Source: Solidesulfovibrio carbinolicus (GTDB lineage Bacteria > Desulfobacterota > Desulfovibrionia > Desulfovibrionales > Desulfovibrionaceae). Taken from it: DNA of 64,000 nucleotides. Below, piece by piece: positions 34,900-43,065 of the stretch (the first letter of the stretch is position 1; each line of letters opens with the position of its first letter). The position numbers and the translations under genes were made by a program. The stretch is from contig NZ_CP026538.1 of the NCBI RefSeq assembly GCF_004135975.1, positions 2,480,001 to 2,544,000 of the forward strand. The letters are read 5' to 3'. A model generated the notes under the pieces. The model was not told the origin of the DNA. It saw only the letters and a list, made by a program, of their open reading frames with translations, and made no database searches.

Positions 34900-35876
34900 G
34901 GCTTGCCCCCTGCCCCGGCCGGCTCTAGGGAGACGTCGATGGGCAGGCCCGGGTGCAGGCGCGGCGCGACGGCGGGGTCAAAGGACGCCTCCACCATGAC
35001 CACGAGCTTTTCCCGGAAGCCCTGGCTGTAGATGACCGGCGGGGTGTATTCCACCTTGGGCGCGATGTAGCTGATGGTTGCCGCGACCGCCTCGCCGCCG
35101 CCGTCCCAGGCCACGCGGATGGATTGGCCGGGCTTCAGGCTGCCGGCCACGGCCTCGGGCACGAAAAACCGGGCCTTGACGTTGGCGTCGGGCAACAGCA
35201 CCACCACCGGACTGCCGGCCGCCGTCCACTCGCCCTTGTAGTGGAGCAGATCGTAGACCAGCCCGCCGACCAGGGCGGATTGGCGCATCTGATCGAGGTT
35301 CCACCGCGCCTGGGCCACCATGGCCCGAGCCGCGTCCACGGCATCGGCCGCCGCCCGGATCTGGTCGATACGGCTGGGCAGCTTGCCCGTGGCCAGCTTG
35401 GCCTCCAACTCCCGGACCTGCTGCTTGTCGCGGGTGTGGGTGGTGCGCGAGGTGTCGAGCTCTTCCTTGGCGATGACCTCGCTGCCGTAAAGCTTGATCC
35501 GGCGGTCATATTCGAGGCGCGACAAATCCCGGGCCGCTTGGGCCCGCCCTAGATCGGCCTCAATCTGGTCTATCTCCTCGGGCCGCAGTCCCTTCTTGCG
35601 GTCGTCCAGGGTGGCCTCGGCCTGGCGCAGATCGGCCTGGGCCTGGGCCAGGGCGGCTGTCTCGAAGGCATGTTCCAAGACGTAGAGCGGCTGCCCCGGG
35701 GTGACGCGCTGCCCGCGCGAAACGGTCAACTCGTCGAGCCGGCCGCCGATCTTGCCGGCAACGTACACGAATTCGCCCTCGACATAGCCTTGATAGCTCG
35801 TCTGGCCGTCCGGCTTGCAGCCACCAAGGCCGCACACGGCCATCAGGCTCAGCGCAGCGCAGAAAAATGCTCTCAT
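34896..35876 (-). CDS. HlyD/EmrA-type membrane fusion lipoprotein
   Basis: 326 residues. Signal peptide with lipobox (LGGC at about 17-20), so it is probably anchored as a lipoprotein. The beginning of the mature part, YVEGEFVYVAGKIGGRLDEL, is the biotinyl-lipoyl-like domain. Residues about 70-190 form a helical hairpin, followed by a beta-barrel with the typical VRVAWDGG-like stretch (IRVAWDGGGEAV). It bridges the inner-membrane ABC transporter to an outer-membrane channel. The start overlaps the TetR stop (ATGA), and its own stop overlaps the ATPase start. Confidence 0.92.
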   Translation of the reverse strand: MRAFFCAALSLMAVCGLGGCKPDGQTSYQGYVEGEFVYVAGKIGGRLDELTVSRGQRVTPGQPLYVLEHAFETAALAQAQADLRQAEATLDDRKKGLRPEEIDQIEADLGRAQAARDLSRLEYDRRIKLYGSEVIAKEELDTSRTTHTRDKQQVRELEAKLATGKLPSRIDQIRAAADAVDAARAMVAQARWNLDQMRQSALVGGLVYDLLHYKGEWTAAGSPVVVLLPDANVKARFFVPEAVAGSLKPGQSIRVAWDGGGEAVAATISYIAPKVEYTPPVIYSQGFREKLVVMVEASFDPAVAPRLHPGLPIDVSLEPAGAGGKP

Positions 35877-36508
35877 GCCCCGCCCTCCTTGGGTTCCGCA
35901 GCCAGCCCCCTGGCCAGTACGCCGGCCAAAAACGCGCCCATTTCCCCAACCGGCATGTCCGTGCGCATGCCCATGGCCTGGGCCACCTGGGCAAAGCGCC
36001 GGCGCAGCGGCTCGGACAGGCTGTAGACGATCATGCCGCCGACCAACGTCAAATGCACGAAAACCGGCTCGGCCGGCCGCAGCAGCCCGGCCTCCTGCCC
36101 TCGGGTCAGAATGCCCCGGGTGACGCCGAAGATGCGGCGAAATTCCATCATGGCCGCCGCCGGCATATTGGCCGCGCCCGAGGCCATCTCCAGGGCCATG
36201 ATGCGCGGCAGCATGGGCAGGCGCGTAAATAGGCCGGCCAGGGCCTCGGCCAGGGCGGCCAGGGCCTCGCCCGGCGACAGCCCGGGCACGGCCGCCTGTT
36301 CCACCGCTCCGGCCACCTGGCCGAAAAGCCGCAGCATCACGGCTTCGTAGAGCTTTTCCTTGTTGCCCACATGATAATACAGGCCGGCCTTGTTGACCCC
36401 GGCCCGCTTGGCGATGGCTTCGACCTTGGCTCCGGCGAACCCTTGGCCGGCGAACTCCTCGGCGGCGGCGTCGAGGATGCGTGAGGCGATGTCCGGGGGT
36501 ATTTCCAT
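35873..36508 (-). CDS. TetR-family transcriptional regulator
   Basis: 211 residues from ATG 36508; a TTG at 36520 is in frame but forms part of the ribosome site TTGGAG. The N-terminal HTH reads ILDAAAEEFAGQGFAGAKVE and AKRAGVNKAGLYYHVGNKEK, as usual for TetR. It is the first gene of the exporter operon and very likely represses it through the palindrome at 36532-36553 until a pump substrate binds. Confidence 0.94.
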   Translation of the reverse strand: MEIPPDIASRILDAAAEEFAGQGFAGAKVEAIAKRAGVNKAGLYYHVGNKEKLYEAVMLRLFGQVAGAVEQAAVPGLSPGEALAALAEALAGLFTRLPMLPRIMALEMASGAANMPAAAMMEFRRIFGVTRGILTRGQEAGLLRPAEPVFVHLTLVGGMIVYSLSEPLRRRFAQVAQAMGMRTDMPVGEMGAFLAGVLARGLAAEPKEGGA

Positions 36509-36531
36509 GGCGTACTCCAACTTAACCGTTT

Positions 36532-36553
36532 GGTTTAAAATTTTGGTTAAACC
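36532..36553. promoter_or_regulatory. Probable TetR operator
   Basis: GGTTTAA and TTAAACC arms are separated by 8 bases, with another half-site TTAACC just beyond, in an AT-rich patch 24-45 bases before the TetR start. The gap 36509-36665 also holds the divergent mla promoter region, so the site may affect both. Confidence 0.6.
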
Positions 36554-36665
36554 GAATAGTCGAAACCGTCAAGGAGAACATGAACGCCGCTTCCCATTTG
36601 GATTAAAGCAGTGTAATCCGTGATCCGGCCAGCGGGAGACAGCCACGCCCCGGCCCAAGGCGACC

Positions 36666-37475
36666 ATGACCCAGACCGCCCTTTCCCTGCTTTTATCCCC
36701 TGCCACGGCCGTGGGCCGCGCGGCCTTGCGCTTCGTGGCCGAACTCGGCGGACTGTTCCTGTTCACGCTCCAGGGGCTTTGGCGCATCCTTGTCCCGGCC
36801 CCGTCCTGGCCCAAGATCGTGCAGCAGGTCTATTTCATCGGCGTCAAATCGATCTTCGTCATCGCGCTCATCGGGCTTTTCACGGGCATGGTGCTGGGGC
36901 TGCAGGGCTATTACACCCTGGTCAAATTCGGCAGCGAGGGCCTTCTCGGCGCGGCCGTGGCCCTGTCCATCATCCGCGAGCTCGGGCCGGTCCTGACCGC
37001 CATCATGATCACCGGCCGGGCCGGCTCGTCCATGGCGGCGGAACTGGGCATCATGCGCATTTCCGAGCAGATCGACGCCCTGTCCACCATGGACATCAAC
37101 CCCATGCGCTTTCTGGTGGCCCCGAGGCTAGCCGCATCGCTTATTTGCTTTCCCCTGCTGACGGCCATTTTTGACGTGGTCGGCATCCTGGGCGGCTATC
37201 TTTCGGGCTGCGTGCTCCTGGGCATCAATCCGGGCGTGTATTTCGACCGCATCGACGCCACGGTGGAGCTGGCCGACGTGACCGGTGGGTTTATCAAGTC
37301 CGTGGTCTTCGCCCTGCTCGTAGCCGCCATTTGTTGTTATGAGGGCTATTTCACCCATGCCCGCCAGGGCGGTTTCGGGGCCAAGGGCGTGAGCCTGGCC
37401 ACCACCTCGGCGGTGGTCCTGTCGTGCGTGGTCATCCTGGTCGCGGACTATGTCCTGACCTCGTTTTTGCTGTAG
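36666..37475 (+). CDS. mlaE: Lipid asymmetry ABC permease MlaE
   Basis: 269 residues with about five to six membrane segments. The MlaE core is clear: GMVLGLQGYYTLVKFG, ALSIIRELGPVLTAIMITGR and the E-x-G-x-M-R motif AAELGIMRISEQIDAL. MlaE moves phospholipids across the inner membrane with MlaF ATPase and MlaD. mlaF normally lies directly before mlaE, but the space upstream is only a promoter gap. The ATPase must be encoded elsewhere or be replaced. Confidence 0.95.
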   Translation: MTQTALSLLLSPATAVGRAALRFVAELGGLFLFTLQGLWRILVPAPSWPKIVQQVYFIGVKSIFVIALIGLFTGMVLGLQGYYTLVKFGSEGLLGAAVALSIIRELGPVLTAIMITGRAGSSMAAELGIMRISEQIDALSTMDINPMRFLVAPRLAASLICFPLLTAIFDVVGILGGYLSGCVLLGINPGVYFDRIDATVELADVTGGFIKSVVFALLVAAICCYEGYFTHARQGGFGAKGVSLATTSAVVLSCVVILVADYVLTSFLL

Positions 37476-37528
37476 AAAGGGACCGGCGTGTTGCATCCCG
37501 GACACGTTGGCCGTAAAAGGCCGGTTGC

Positions 37529-37978
37529 ATGAAAAAATACGCGATGGAAACGTCTGTGGGCGTCTTTGTCCTGGCTGGCCTGCTGTGCGTGGCCTATCTG
37601 ACGGTCAAACTCGGCAAGCTGGAAGTCGTCGGCGGCGACGGCTATCAGGTCACGGCCAAGTTCAAGGACGTCACGGGCCTCAAAAACGGCGCTTACGTGG
37701 AGATGGCCGGCGTGCGCATCGGCCGGGTCTCGGGCATTCGCCTTGATCCCAAGGACCACGCCGCCCTGGTCGGCCTGACCCTGGACAAGGACGTGCGGCT
37801 GACCGACGACGCCATCGCCTCCATCAAGACCAGTGGCCTTATCGGCGACAAGTTCGTCAAGATTTCCCCGGGCGGGTCCGATGACGCGCTTGCGCCCGGC
37901 GGCATGATTGTCGAGACCGAGTCTTCGGTCGATCTCGGCGATCTTATCGGCAAATACGTTTTCGGCGGCGTGAAGTAG
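37529..37978 (+). CDS. mlaD: MCE-domain protein MlaD
   Basis: 149 residues, full length for MlaD. An N-terminal membrane anchor (ETSVGVFVLAGLLCVAYL) precedes one MCE domain with YQVTAKFKDVTGLKNGAYVE, MAGVRIGRV and the SGLIGDKFVKISPGG block. It forms a periplasmic hexamer that binds lipids at MlaE. The gap to mlaE is 53 bases. Confidence 0.95.
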   Translation: MKKYAMETSVGVFVLAGLLCVAYLTVKLGKLEVVGGDGYQVTAKFKDVTGLKNGAYVEMAGVRIGRVSGIRLDPKDHAALVGLTLDKDVRLTDDAIASIKTSGLIGDKFVKISPGGSDDALAPGGMIVETESSVDLGDLIGKYVFGGVK

Positions 37979-38023
37979 CCCTTCCCCGCACCCTCGGCAT
38001 CCTCACCAGCGGTGGTATCCGGT

Positions 38024-38614
38024 ATGCAGCGTTTCGTTTCCCGCCTCGTTTTGACCCTTGTCCTGCTGGCCGCGACCGTGGCCGGCGCTCAGGCCGGACC
38101 GGCCACCGACACCCTGTCCCAGTCCGTGGACAAGATCATCGCCCTGCTGGCCGATCCGGCCTACAAGGCGTCCGATACCCGGCCGGCCATGCGGGCCAAG
38201 CTCATCGCCGCCATCGGCGAAATCTTCGACATGAAGGAACTCTCCCGCCGCGCCCTGGGGCCGGAGTGGAACAAGTTCAGCCCCGAGCAGCAGGAACGGT
38301 TCGTCAAGGCTTTCGGCACACTGCTGGAAAACACCTATCTCGACAAGATTGAGAGCTATACCGATGAGAATGTGCAGTATCTCACCGAGCAGGACCTTGG
38401 CGGCGGCAAGGCCGAAGTGAGCACCAAGGTCATGGGCAAGGGCAAGGAAATTCCCATTGCCTACCGCCTGACGGATCGCGGCGGCTGGAAGGTCTACGAC
38501 GTGGTCATCGAAGGGGTCAGCCTGGTGCAGAACTACCGCAGCCAGTTCGGCCAGCTCCTCATGAACGAGAGTCCCGACGCCGTGATCGCCAAAATCTCGC
38601 AAAAACGCTCCTGA
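38024..38614 (+). CDS. mlaC: Periplasmic phospholipid shuttle MlaC
   Basis: 196 residues from ATG 38024; a GTG at 38012 is a less likely start. The signal peptide ends at AGAQA. Family features are FDMKELSRRALGPEWNKFS, FVKAFGTLLENTY and the C-terminal YRSQFGQLLMN. MlaC carries phospholipids between MlaA at the outer membrane and MlaD at the inner membrane. It sits in the expected order after mlaD. Confidence 0.95.
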   Translation: MQRFVSRLVLTLVLLAATVAGAQAGPATDTLSQSVDKIIALLADPAYKASDTRPAMRAKLIAAIGEIFDMKELSRRALGPEWNKFSPEQQERFVKAFGTLLENTYLDKIESYTDENVQYLTEQDLGGGKAEVSTKVMGKGKEIPIAYRLTDRGGWKVYDVVIEGVSLVQNYRSQFGQLLMNESPDAVIAKISQKRS

Positions 38615-38752
38615 CCCTAAATTTCGAAAGCATTCCGCCGATTGGTCGTGATTAGGTTTTGACATGCCCTGGCCCGTGAGGCACTACCGAAGAGAAGTTC
38701 GACGCTTTGGATGGCTTGCCTTTCCCGCAACGCTGAACCGTGTGGAGTTGCC

Positions 38753-39691
38753 ATGACCGCCGCCTTGTCCCGAAAATGCCTTCTCCCCCTGCTCCTGCTG
38801 TCGGTCCTGGTCATGACCGGCTGCAACGGCCGCCAAAAGACCAGCAAGGATTTCGACAAGGCCGTCGCGCCGACTCCCGCCGCTGTCCAGACGCCGGCTC
38901 CCGCCGCCATCCAGACGCCGGCCCAGGCTCCTGCACCGACAGCTGCCGCCTCGACCGAAGCCGTCGCCGCCAAGCCGGCCGCCGCGCCCGTGGCCGCCGT
39001 CACCCAGACGGCCCCGGCCACACCCCAGGCTGACGACTACGCGGAAACGCCCTACAAGCCCACGCCCGATCCGCTCTATTACTGGAACAAAACGTGGTTT
39101 AAATTCAACGATCTCTTCTACAGCGGCCTCATGCGCCCCTTTGCCAAGGGCTACGCCTTCGTGGTCCCCAAACAGGTACGCAGCGGCCTGACCAACGCCT
39201 ACCAGAACTTCATCTTTCCCATCCGCTTCTTAAACGCCCTGCTTCAGCTGGACTTCAAGAAGGCTTCCAAGGAGTTCGGGCGCTTCATGATCAACAGCAC
39301 GCTGGGCATTGGCGGTCTGGTCGACGTGGCCAAGGCCGACCCCAACCTGGCCCCGGGCAACGAAGACTTCGGCCAAACCTTGGGCCGCTGGGGCGTTGGC
39401 GATGGCTTCTACATCGTCTGGCCGCTCCTTGGCCCCTCCACCGCCCGCGACACCATCGGCATGGCCGGCGACGCCGCCGCCAATCCGCTCACCTGGATCT
39501 TCGGCCCCTGGTCCATCTACGGCGACGACAACCCCTGGTACTGGTCTTACATCATCAAGGGTGCCGACGTGTTCAACAACCTGCCAAACAAGCTCGAATC
39601 CTACGACGCCGTGGTCAAACCGGCGGTCGATCCCTACACCGCCGTCAAGGACGCCTACATCCAGTACCGGCGAAACGCCGTCTCCCAGTAA
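38753..39691 (+). CDS. mlaA: Outer membrane lipoprotein MlaA (VacJ)
   Basis: 312 residues from ATG 38753, with GGAG upstream. Lipobox VMTGC at about 20-24. A Pro/Ala/Thr-rich linker of about 70 residues follows, longer than in E. coli MlaA. The MlaA domain starts near 100 (PDPLYYWNKTWFKFND) and has LNALLQLDFKKASKEFGRF, NSTLGIGGLVDVA, EDFGQTLGRWGVG and YIVWPLLGPST. It removes misplaced phospholipids from the outer leaflet. A terminator follows. A gap of 138 bases separates it from mlaC, so it may have its own promoter. Confidence 0.95.
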   Translation: MTAALSRKCLLPLLLLSVLVMTGCNGRQKTSKDFDKAVAPTPAAVQTPAPAAIQTPAQAPAPTAAASTEAVAAKPAAAPVAAVTQTAPATPQADDYAETPYKPTPDPLYYWNKTWFKFNDLFYSGLMRPFAKGYAFVVPKQVRSGLTNAYQNFIFPIRFLNALLQLDFKKASKEFGRFMINSTLGIGGLVDVAKADPNLAPGNEDFGQTLGRWGVGDGFYIVWPLLGPSTARDTIGMAGDAAANPLTWIFGPWSIYGDDNPWYWSYIIKGADVFNNLPNKLESYDAVVKPAVDPYTAVKDAYIQYRRNAVSQ

Positions 39692-39707
39692 CCAGCCGCG
39701 ACAACCG

Positions 39708-39741
39708 ACGCCGCCGCGCCCCCGGGCGCGGCGGCGTTTTT
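39708..39741 (+). terminator. Terminator of the mla cluster
   Basis: The ACGCCGCCGCGCCC and GGGCGCGGCGGCGT arms, 14 bases each, end in a run of five T. It lies 16 bases after the mlaA stop. Confidence 0.85.
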
Positions 39742-39761
39742 CATGGAACAGGCCCGATTTC

Positions 39762-40673
39762 ATGTCCCCCACAGCCAAGGCCCCATGCCCACCAGCCCGT
39801 CACGGCCGGCCTGATGCCGTCAAACCCGAGGCGCGCTCCCCTGATGCCGAGACGACAACCGCCCTGCGCCTGCCCTTGCTCGGCGGCGTCCTGGCCCTTT
39901 GCGCCAGCTACCGCAGCCAGCGTTTTTCCCGCCATGTCCATGAAGAATACGCCCTGGGCCGCATCGAATCGGGAGCCCTGGGCTTCCGCTACCGGGGAGC
40001 CCAGGTGGTGGCCCCGGCCGGCAGCCTGTCCCTGGCCCAGCCGGGCGTGCCCCACGACGGCGCATCCGCCGTGCCCGAAGGCTGGCGCTACCACATGCTC
40101 TATCTCCCGCCGACGGCCCTGGCCCAAGCCTTGCCGGCCGGCGCGAGCCTGCCGCACTTTCGACCGGGCGTCATCGAGGACGCCGCCCTGGCCGACCTGT
40201 TCGGCCGTGTCCATGGCCTGCTCATGACGCCCCAGGCCCCGAGCCTGGCCAAACAGACGCGCCTGCTCGCCCTGCTGGCCGCCTGGATCGCCCGCCACGG
40301 CGACGACCATCCGGCCGCCCCGCCCATCGGCCGGGAACCGGGAGCCGTGGGGCAGACGCTGGCCATCCTGGCCGAGCGCTTTGCCGAAGACGTGCGCCTG
40401 GAGGAACTGGCCGCCGCGACCGGCCTGTCCCCCTGGCATCTGGCCCGGGCCGTGACCCGCCATACCGGCTTGCCGCCTCATGCTCATTTGTTGGAATACC
40501 GCTGCCGGGCCGCCCGGGACCGCCTGGCCGGACCGGAATCCCTGGCCGACATCGCCCTGGCCGTGGGTTTTGCCGACCAAAGCCACCTGACCCGGGTTTT
40601 CCGCGCCCGGTTCGGCCTGCCTCCCGGGGCCTGGCGCAAGATCGTTCAAGATAAGCGCTGCCGTCCCCGCTAG
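39762..40673 (+). CDS. AraC-family transcriptional regulator
   Basis: 303 residues from ATG 39762; the upstream open frame is a shadow of mlaA. An N-terminal cupin-like domain (HVHEEYALGRIESGA, then PGVPHDGA) precedes the two-helix-turn-helix domain (RFAEDVRLEELAAATGLSPW and SLADIALAVGFADQSHLTRV). The type is the one often found next to transporters of the EamA or LysE group, and an EamA exporter gene follows 34 bases later. It probably controls that gene in response to its substrate. Confidence 0.92.
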   Translation: MSPTAKAPCPPARHGRPDAVKPEARSPDAETTTALRLPLLGGVLALCASYRSQRFSRHVHEEYALGRIESGALGFRYRGAQVVAPAGSLSLAQPGVPHDGASAVPEGWRYHMLYLPPTALAQALPAGASLPHFRPGVIEDAALADLFGRVHGLLMTPQAPSLAKQTRLLALLAAWIARHGDDHPAAPPIGREPGAVGQTLAILAERFAEDVRLEELAAATGLSPWHLARAVTRHTGLPPHAHLLEYRCRAARDRLAGPESLADIALAVGFADQSHLTRVFRARFGLPPGAWRKIVQDKRCRPR

Positions 40674-40707
40674 TTTCCGCCATCCTGACGATGGTGGAGG
40701 TCTTGCC

Positions 40708-41625
40708 ATGTCTTCACGCCTCAAGGCGGTCGCGTCCCTGGTCGCGGCCATGGTCCTGGTCGGCTCGTCCGTGGCCGTGGGCCGCTCCATGACGGCTGCG
40801 TTGCCGTTGTCCTTGGCTTCCCTGGCCCGATTCCTGTTGGCGAGCCTGGCGCTCGTGCCCTTGGTGATGATCGTCGAGGGCCGTTTTCCCCGGGTGTCGC
40901 GGCCCACCTTTTACGCCTTGCTGGCCCAGGCCGCTTGCGGGTCTTTTGCCTTCACGGCCTGCCTGCTCTCGGGCCTGAGGCTCACCGGAGCCGCCTCGGC
41001 CGGGGTCACGGCGTCAGCCACGCCGGCCATGGTAACGCTCCTTGGGGCCGTGTGCTTCAAGGAACGTCCGGGCCGCCTGGCCCTGGCCGGCATCGGCTGC
41101 GTCACGGCCGGGCTGGCGGTCCTGGGTTTCGCGTCCGACGGGCCGGCCATCGGCCCGGCTCCTTTCTGGGGCAACGCCCTGGTGCTTCTGGCCGTGTGCT
41201 TCGAAGCGGTGTTTTTACTCCTGCGCCGCACCGTGCGCGAGCCGCTGTCACCCCTGGCCGCCGCCATGTGGGTGTCGCTTCTGGGCGGACTCTTCTTTCT
41301 TGTCCCCGGCGTCTGGGAGGCCCTGACCCTGGACCTCGGCCATATCCCGCCACGCGCCGTGGGCGAGGTCGTCTACTACGGCCTGGGGGTCACGGCGGCG
41401 GCCTACATGTTCTGGTTTTACGGCGTGGTGCGGGTGGACGCGGCCACGGCCGGCGTGGCCTGCGGCGTCATGCCCGTGGCCGCCCTGGCCTGCGCCGCGC
41501 TGTGGTGCGGAGAAACCATTGGCTGGCGGGAAATGGCCGGCTGCGCCGGGGTGTTGGCCGGCATCCTGTGTCTGGCCGGCGGAGCGCGCAAAAAAACCGG
41601 GGCGGTCCGGGATTCGCATCCCTGA
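40708..41625 (+). CDS. EamA/DMT-family exporter
   Basis: 305 residues with ten predicted membrane helices in two EamA repeats. The first ends in GLRLTGAASAGVTASATPAM and the second in GVVRVDAATAGVACGVMPVA. Members export amino acids or other metabolites from the cytoplasm. GGAGG precedes the ATG. Its last codons form one arm of a hairpin that serves as terminator for the opposite-strand SPOR gene. It is probably regulated by the AraC protein upstream. Confidence 0.93.
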   Translation: MSSRLKAVASLVAAMVLVGSSVAVGRSMTAALPLSLASLARFLLASLALVPLVMIVEGRFPRVSRPTFYALLAQAACGSFAFTACLLSGLRLTGAASAGVTASATPAMVTLLGAVCFKERPGRLALAGIGCVTAGLAVLGFASDGPAIGPAPFWGNALVLLAVCFEAVFLLLRRTVREPLSPLAAAMWVSLLGGLFFLVPGVWEALTLDLGHIPPRAVGEVVYYGLGVTAAAYMFWFYGVVRVDAATAGVACGVMPVAALACAALWCGETIGWREMAGCAGVLAGILCLAGGARKKTGAVRDSHP

Positions 41626-41634
41626 CCGCCCCGG
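41590..41634 (-). terminator. Minus-strand terminator inside the 3' end of the exporter gene
   Basis: CCGGGGCGGTC / GACCGCCCCGG form an 11-base perfect stem; on the minus strand it is followed by seven T (41590-41596). It lies 31 bases after the SPOR gene stop and overlaps the end of the exporter coding sequence. Confidence 0.75.
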
Positions 41635-41664
41635 CAAAAGGCGTCCATGGTGGCCCCGGCGGGC

Positions 41665-42630
41665 TTATGATCCGCCGGCCTTGGGCGGCGGCGGCACGTA
41701 GCCGTCGGGCAGGGGCGGCGCCGGCTCGACAATGGGCGGCGGGATGTTGCCCGAAGGCTTGGGCGACGGGGCCTTGGCCGCGCCTGTGGCGGCCGGAGCC
41801 GTCTTGGCCGACCCGGCCGCGCCGGCCTTGGGCGCGCCGCCCCGGTCCAGGGGCCGCTCCTCGGTCAGGTGCGGCTCGGTGACGCCGGCGGCGAAAAGCT
41901 CGCCTTCAAGCTCGGCCCGGTTGCCTTCCTTGACGGCGTAGACCTTGAAAAACGTCTTGTTGTTGAGCTTGCCCTGGTCGATGCGGGTGGAAAATCCGCG
42001 CGACTCCAGGGCATTCATGAGCTCCGAGGCTTTTTCCTTGTGAGCGAATGAACCGGCCATGAAGGTGAAGGTTGCCCGGTCCGACGGCGCGCCGGCCGGT
42101 TCTTCCGAAGTCGGGCCGGCCGGTTCGGGCATGGGAGCGGGACGCGCGGCGGCCGGCGCGGCTGTCGCCGGAGCCGCTGCCGGTGAGTTGGCAGCCCCGG
42201 GAACGCCGGCATAGCCGCCCTGGGGCACGGCAGCCTGTTCAACCTCGGCCGCACCGGGCTTGAAGGGTTTGGGCACGAACCGGGGGTCGGTCACGGCCGG
42301 GGCCGGCTCCACCACGGGCGGCGCGATGGTCCGTCCCGTCCCGCCCAAGACCGCCGGCATGGGTGGCGCGGCGGCAGCTGGGGCAGGTTGGGCCGGCAGC
42401 GGCCGGGAAGCGGCCGGCGCGGGCGGCGGCGGGGGGGCATACGGAGCCGGGGCGTAGGCCGGTGGAGGAGGAGGGGGCGGCGTGGCGGACTGTCGTGGCC
42501 AACCCGTGTCGCTTGGCGATTCGGGAGCCTGCTGCCCCCAAATCTCTTTTTCAAAATCCTTGTTGTTGGAGGCGCAGCCGCACAGGCCAAAGGCCAGCAG
42601 AAGCGCCGCGATGGGCAAACAACGGTTCAA
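41665..42630 (-). CDS. SPOR-domain lipoprotein with proline-rich region
   Basis: 321 residues. Signal peptide with lipobox LCGC (about 16-19). Residues 45-185 are a Pro/Ala-rich, probably unfolded spacer with short PAP and PPP repeats. The SPOR-like domain lies at about 190-260 (FTFMAGSFAHKEKASELMNA, FFKVYAV). SPOR domains bind glycan strands without stem peptides, at division sites. The tail after 265 is again low in complexity. It is the last gene of the minus-strand envelope cluster. Confidence 0.88.
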   Translation of the reverse strand: MNRCLPIAALLLAFGLCGCASNNKDFEKEIWGQQAPESPSDTGWPRQSATPPPPPPPAYAPAPYAPPPPPAPAASRPLPAQPAPAAAAPPMPAVLGGTGRTIAPPVVEPAPAVTDPRFVPKPFKPGAAEVEQAAVPQGGYAGVPGAANSPAAAPATAAPAAARPAPMPEPAGPTSEEPAGAPSDRATFTFMAGSFAHKEKASELMNALESRGFSTRIDQGKLNNKTFFKVYAVKEGNRAELEGELFAAGVTEPHLTEERPLDRGGAPKAGAAGSAKTAPAATGAAKAPSPKPSGNIPPPIVEPAPPLPDGYVPPPPKAGGS

Positions 42631-42671
42631 GGGGACTCCTCCCTGATAAGGACGACGCCGGCGGGGCCGCG

Positions 42672-43052
42672 TCAGCAGATGCCCGCCAACCGGCTCAAGG
42701 TTTCCCTGGCGGCGTTGAATCGGCCGATGGCCAGGGCCAGGGCTTCGGCGGTTTGCTGTCTGGCCGCCGTTTCAACGGCGGCCGCCGCTCGGCTGAGCGC
42801 CTCGGCCCCGATGGAGGCGGCGGAACTCTTGATGGTATGGGCCTGCAAGGCCACGCCTTCCAGGTCTCCCGAAGCATAGGCCGCATCCAGGAGGCTGCGC
42901 CGGCGGCTCACCTCATCCCAGATGCAGTCGAACACGCGCCGAAAGCCGTCGGCGTCCACACCCATATGGCGGCGCGCGGCTTCAGGGTCAAACGTCGCCG
43001 GACGACGGGCGGCGGTTTCCCCATGTTCCTCGTCGGCTGCCATAAACGTCAT
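42672..43052 (-). CDS. Histidine phosphotransfer (Hpt) protein
   Basis: 126 residues. The phospho-accepting site is His72 in AHTIKSSAASIGA, inside a helical bundle of the Hpt type. It shuttles phosphate between receiver domains of hybrid kinases and response regulators. No receiver is encoded in the immediate operon, so the partner is elsewhere, possibly the hybrid kinase at 51928-56067 (speculative). It starts 13 bases after the L,D-transpeptidase stop. Confidence 0.9.
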   Translation of the reverse strand: MTFMAADEEHGETAARRPATFDPEAARRHMGVDADGFRRVFDCIWDEVSRRRSLLDAAYASGDLEGVALQAHTIKSSAASIGAEALSRAAAAVETAARQQTAEALALAIGRFNAARETLSRLAGIC

Positions 43053-43065
43053 TCCTTGGGCATGT

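Noticed and set aside
42260-42520. Proline/alanine repeats in the SPOR lipoprotein as possible DNA repeat array
   Set aside because: The repeats are irregular at DNA level and are explained by the low-complexity protein spacer.
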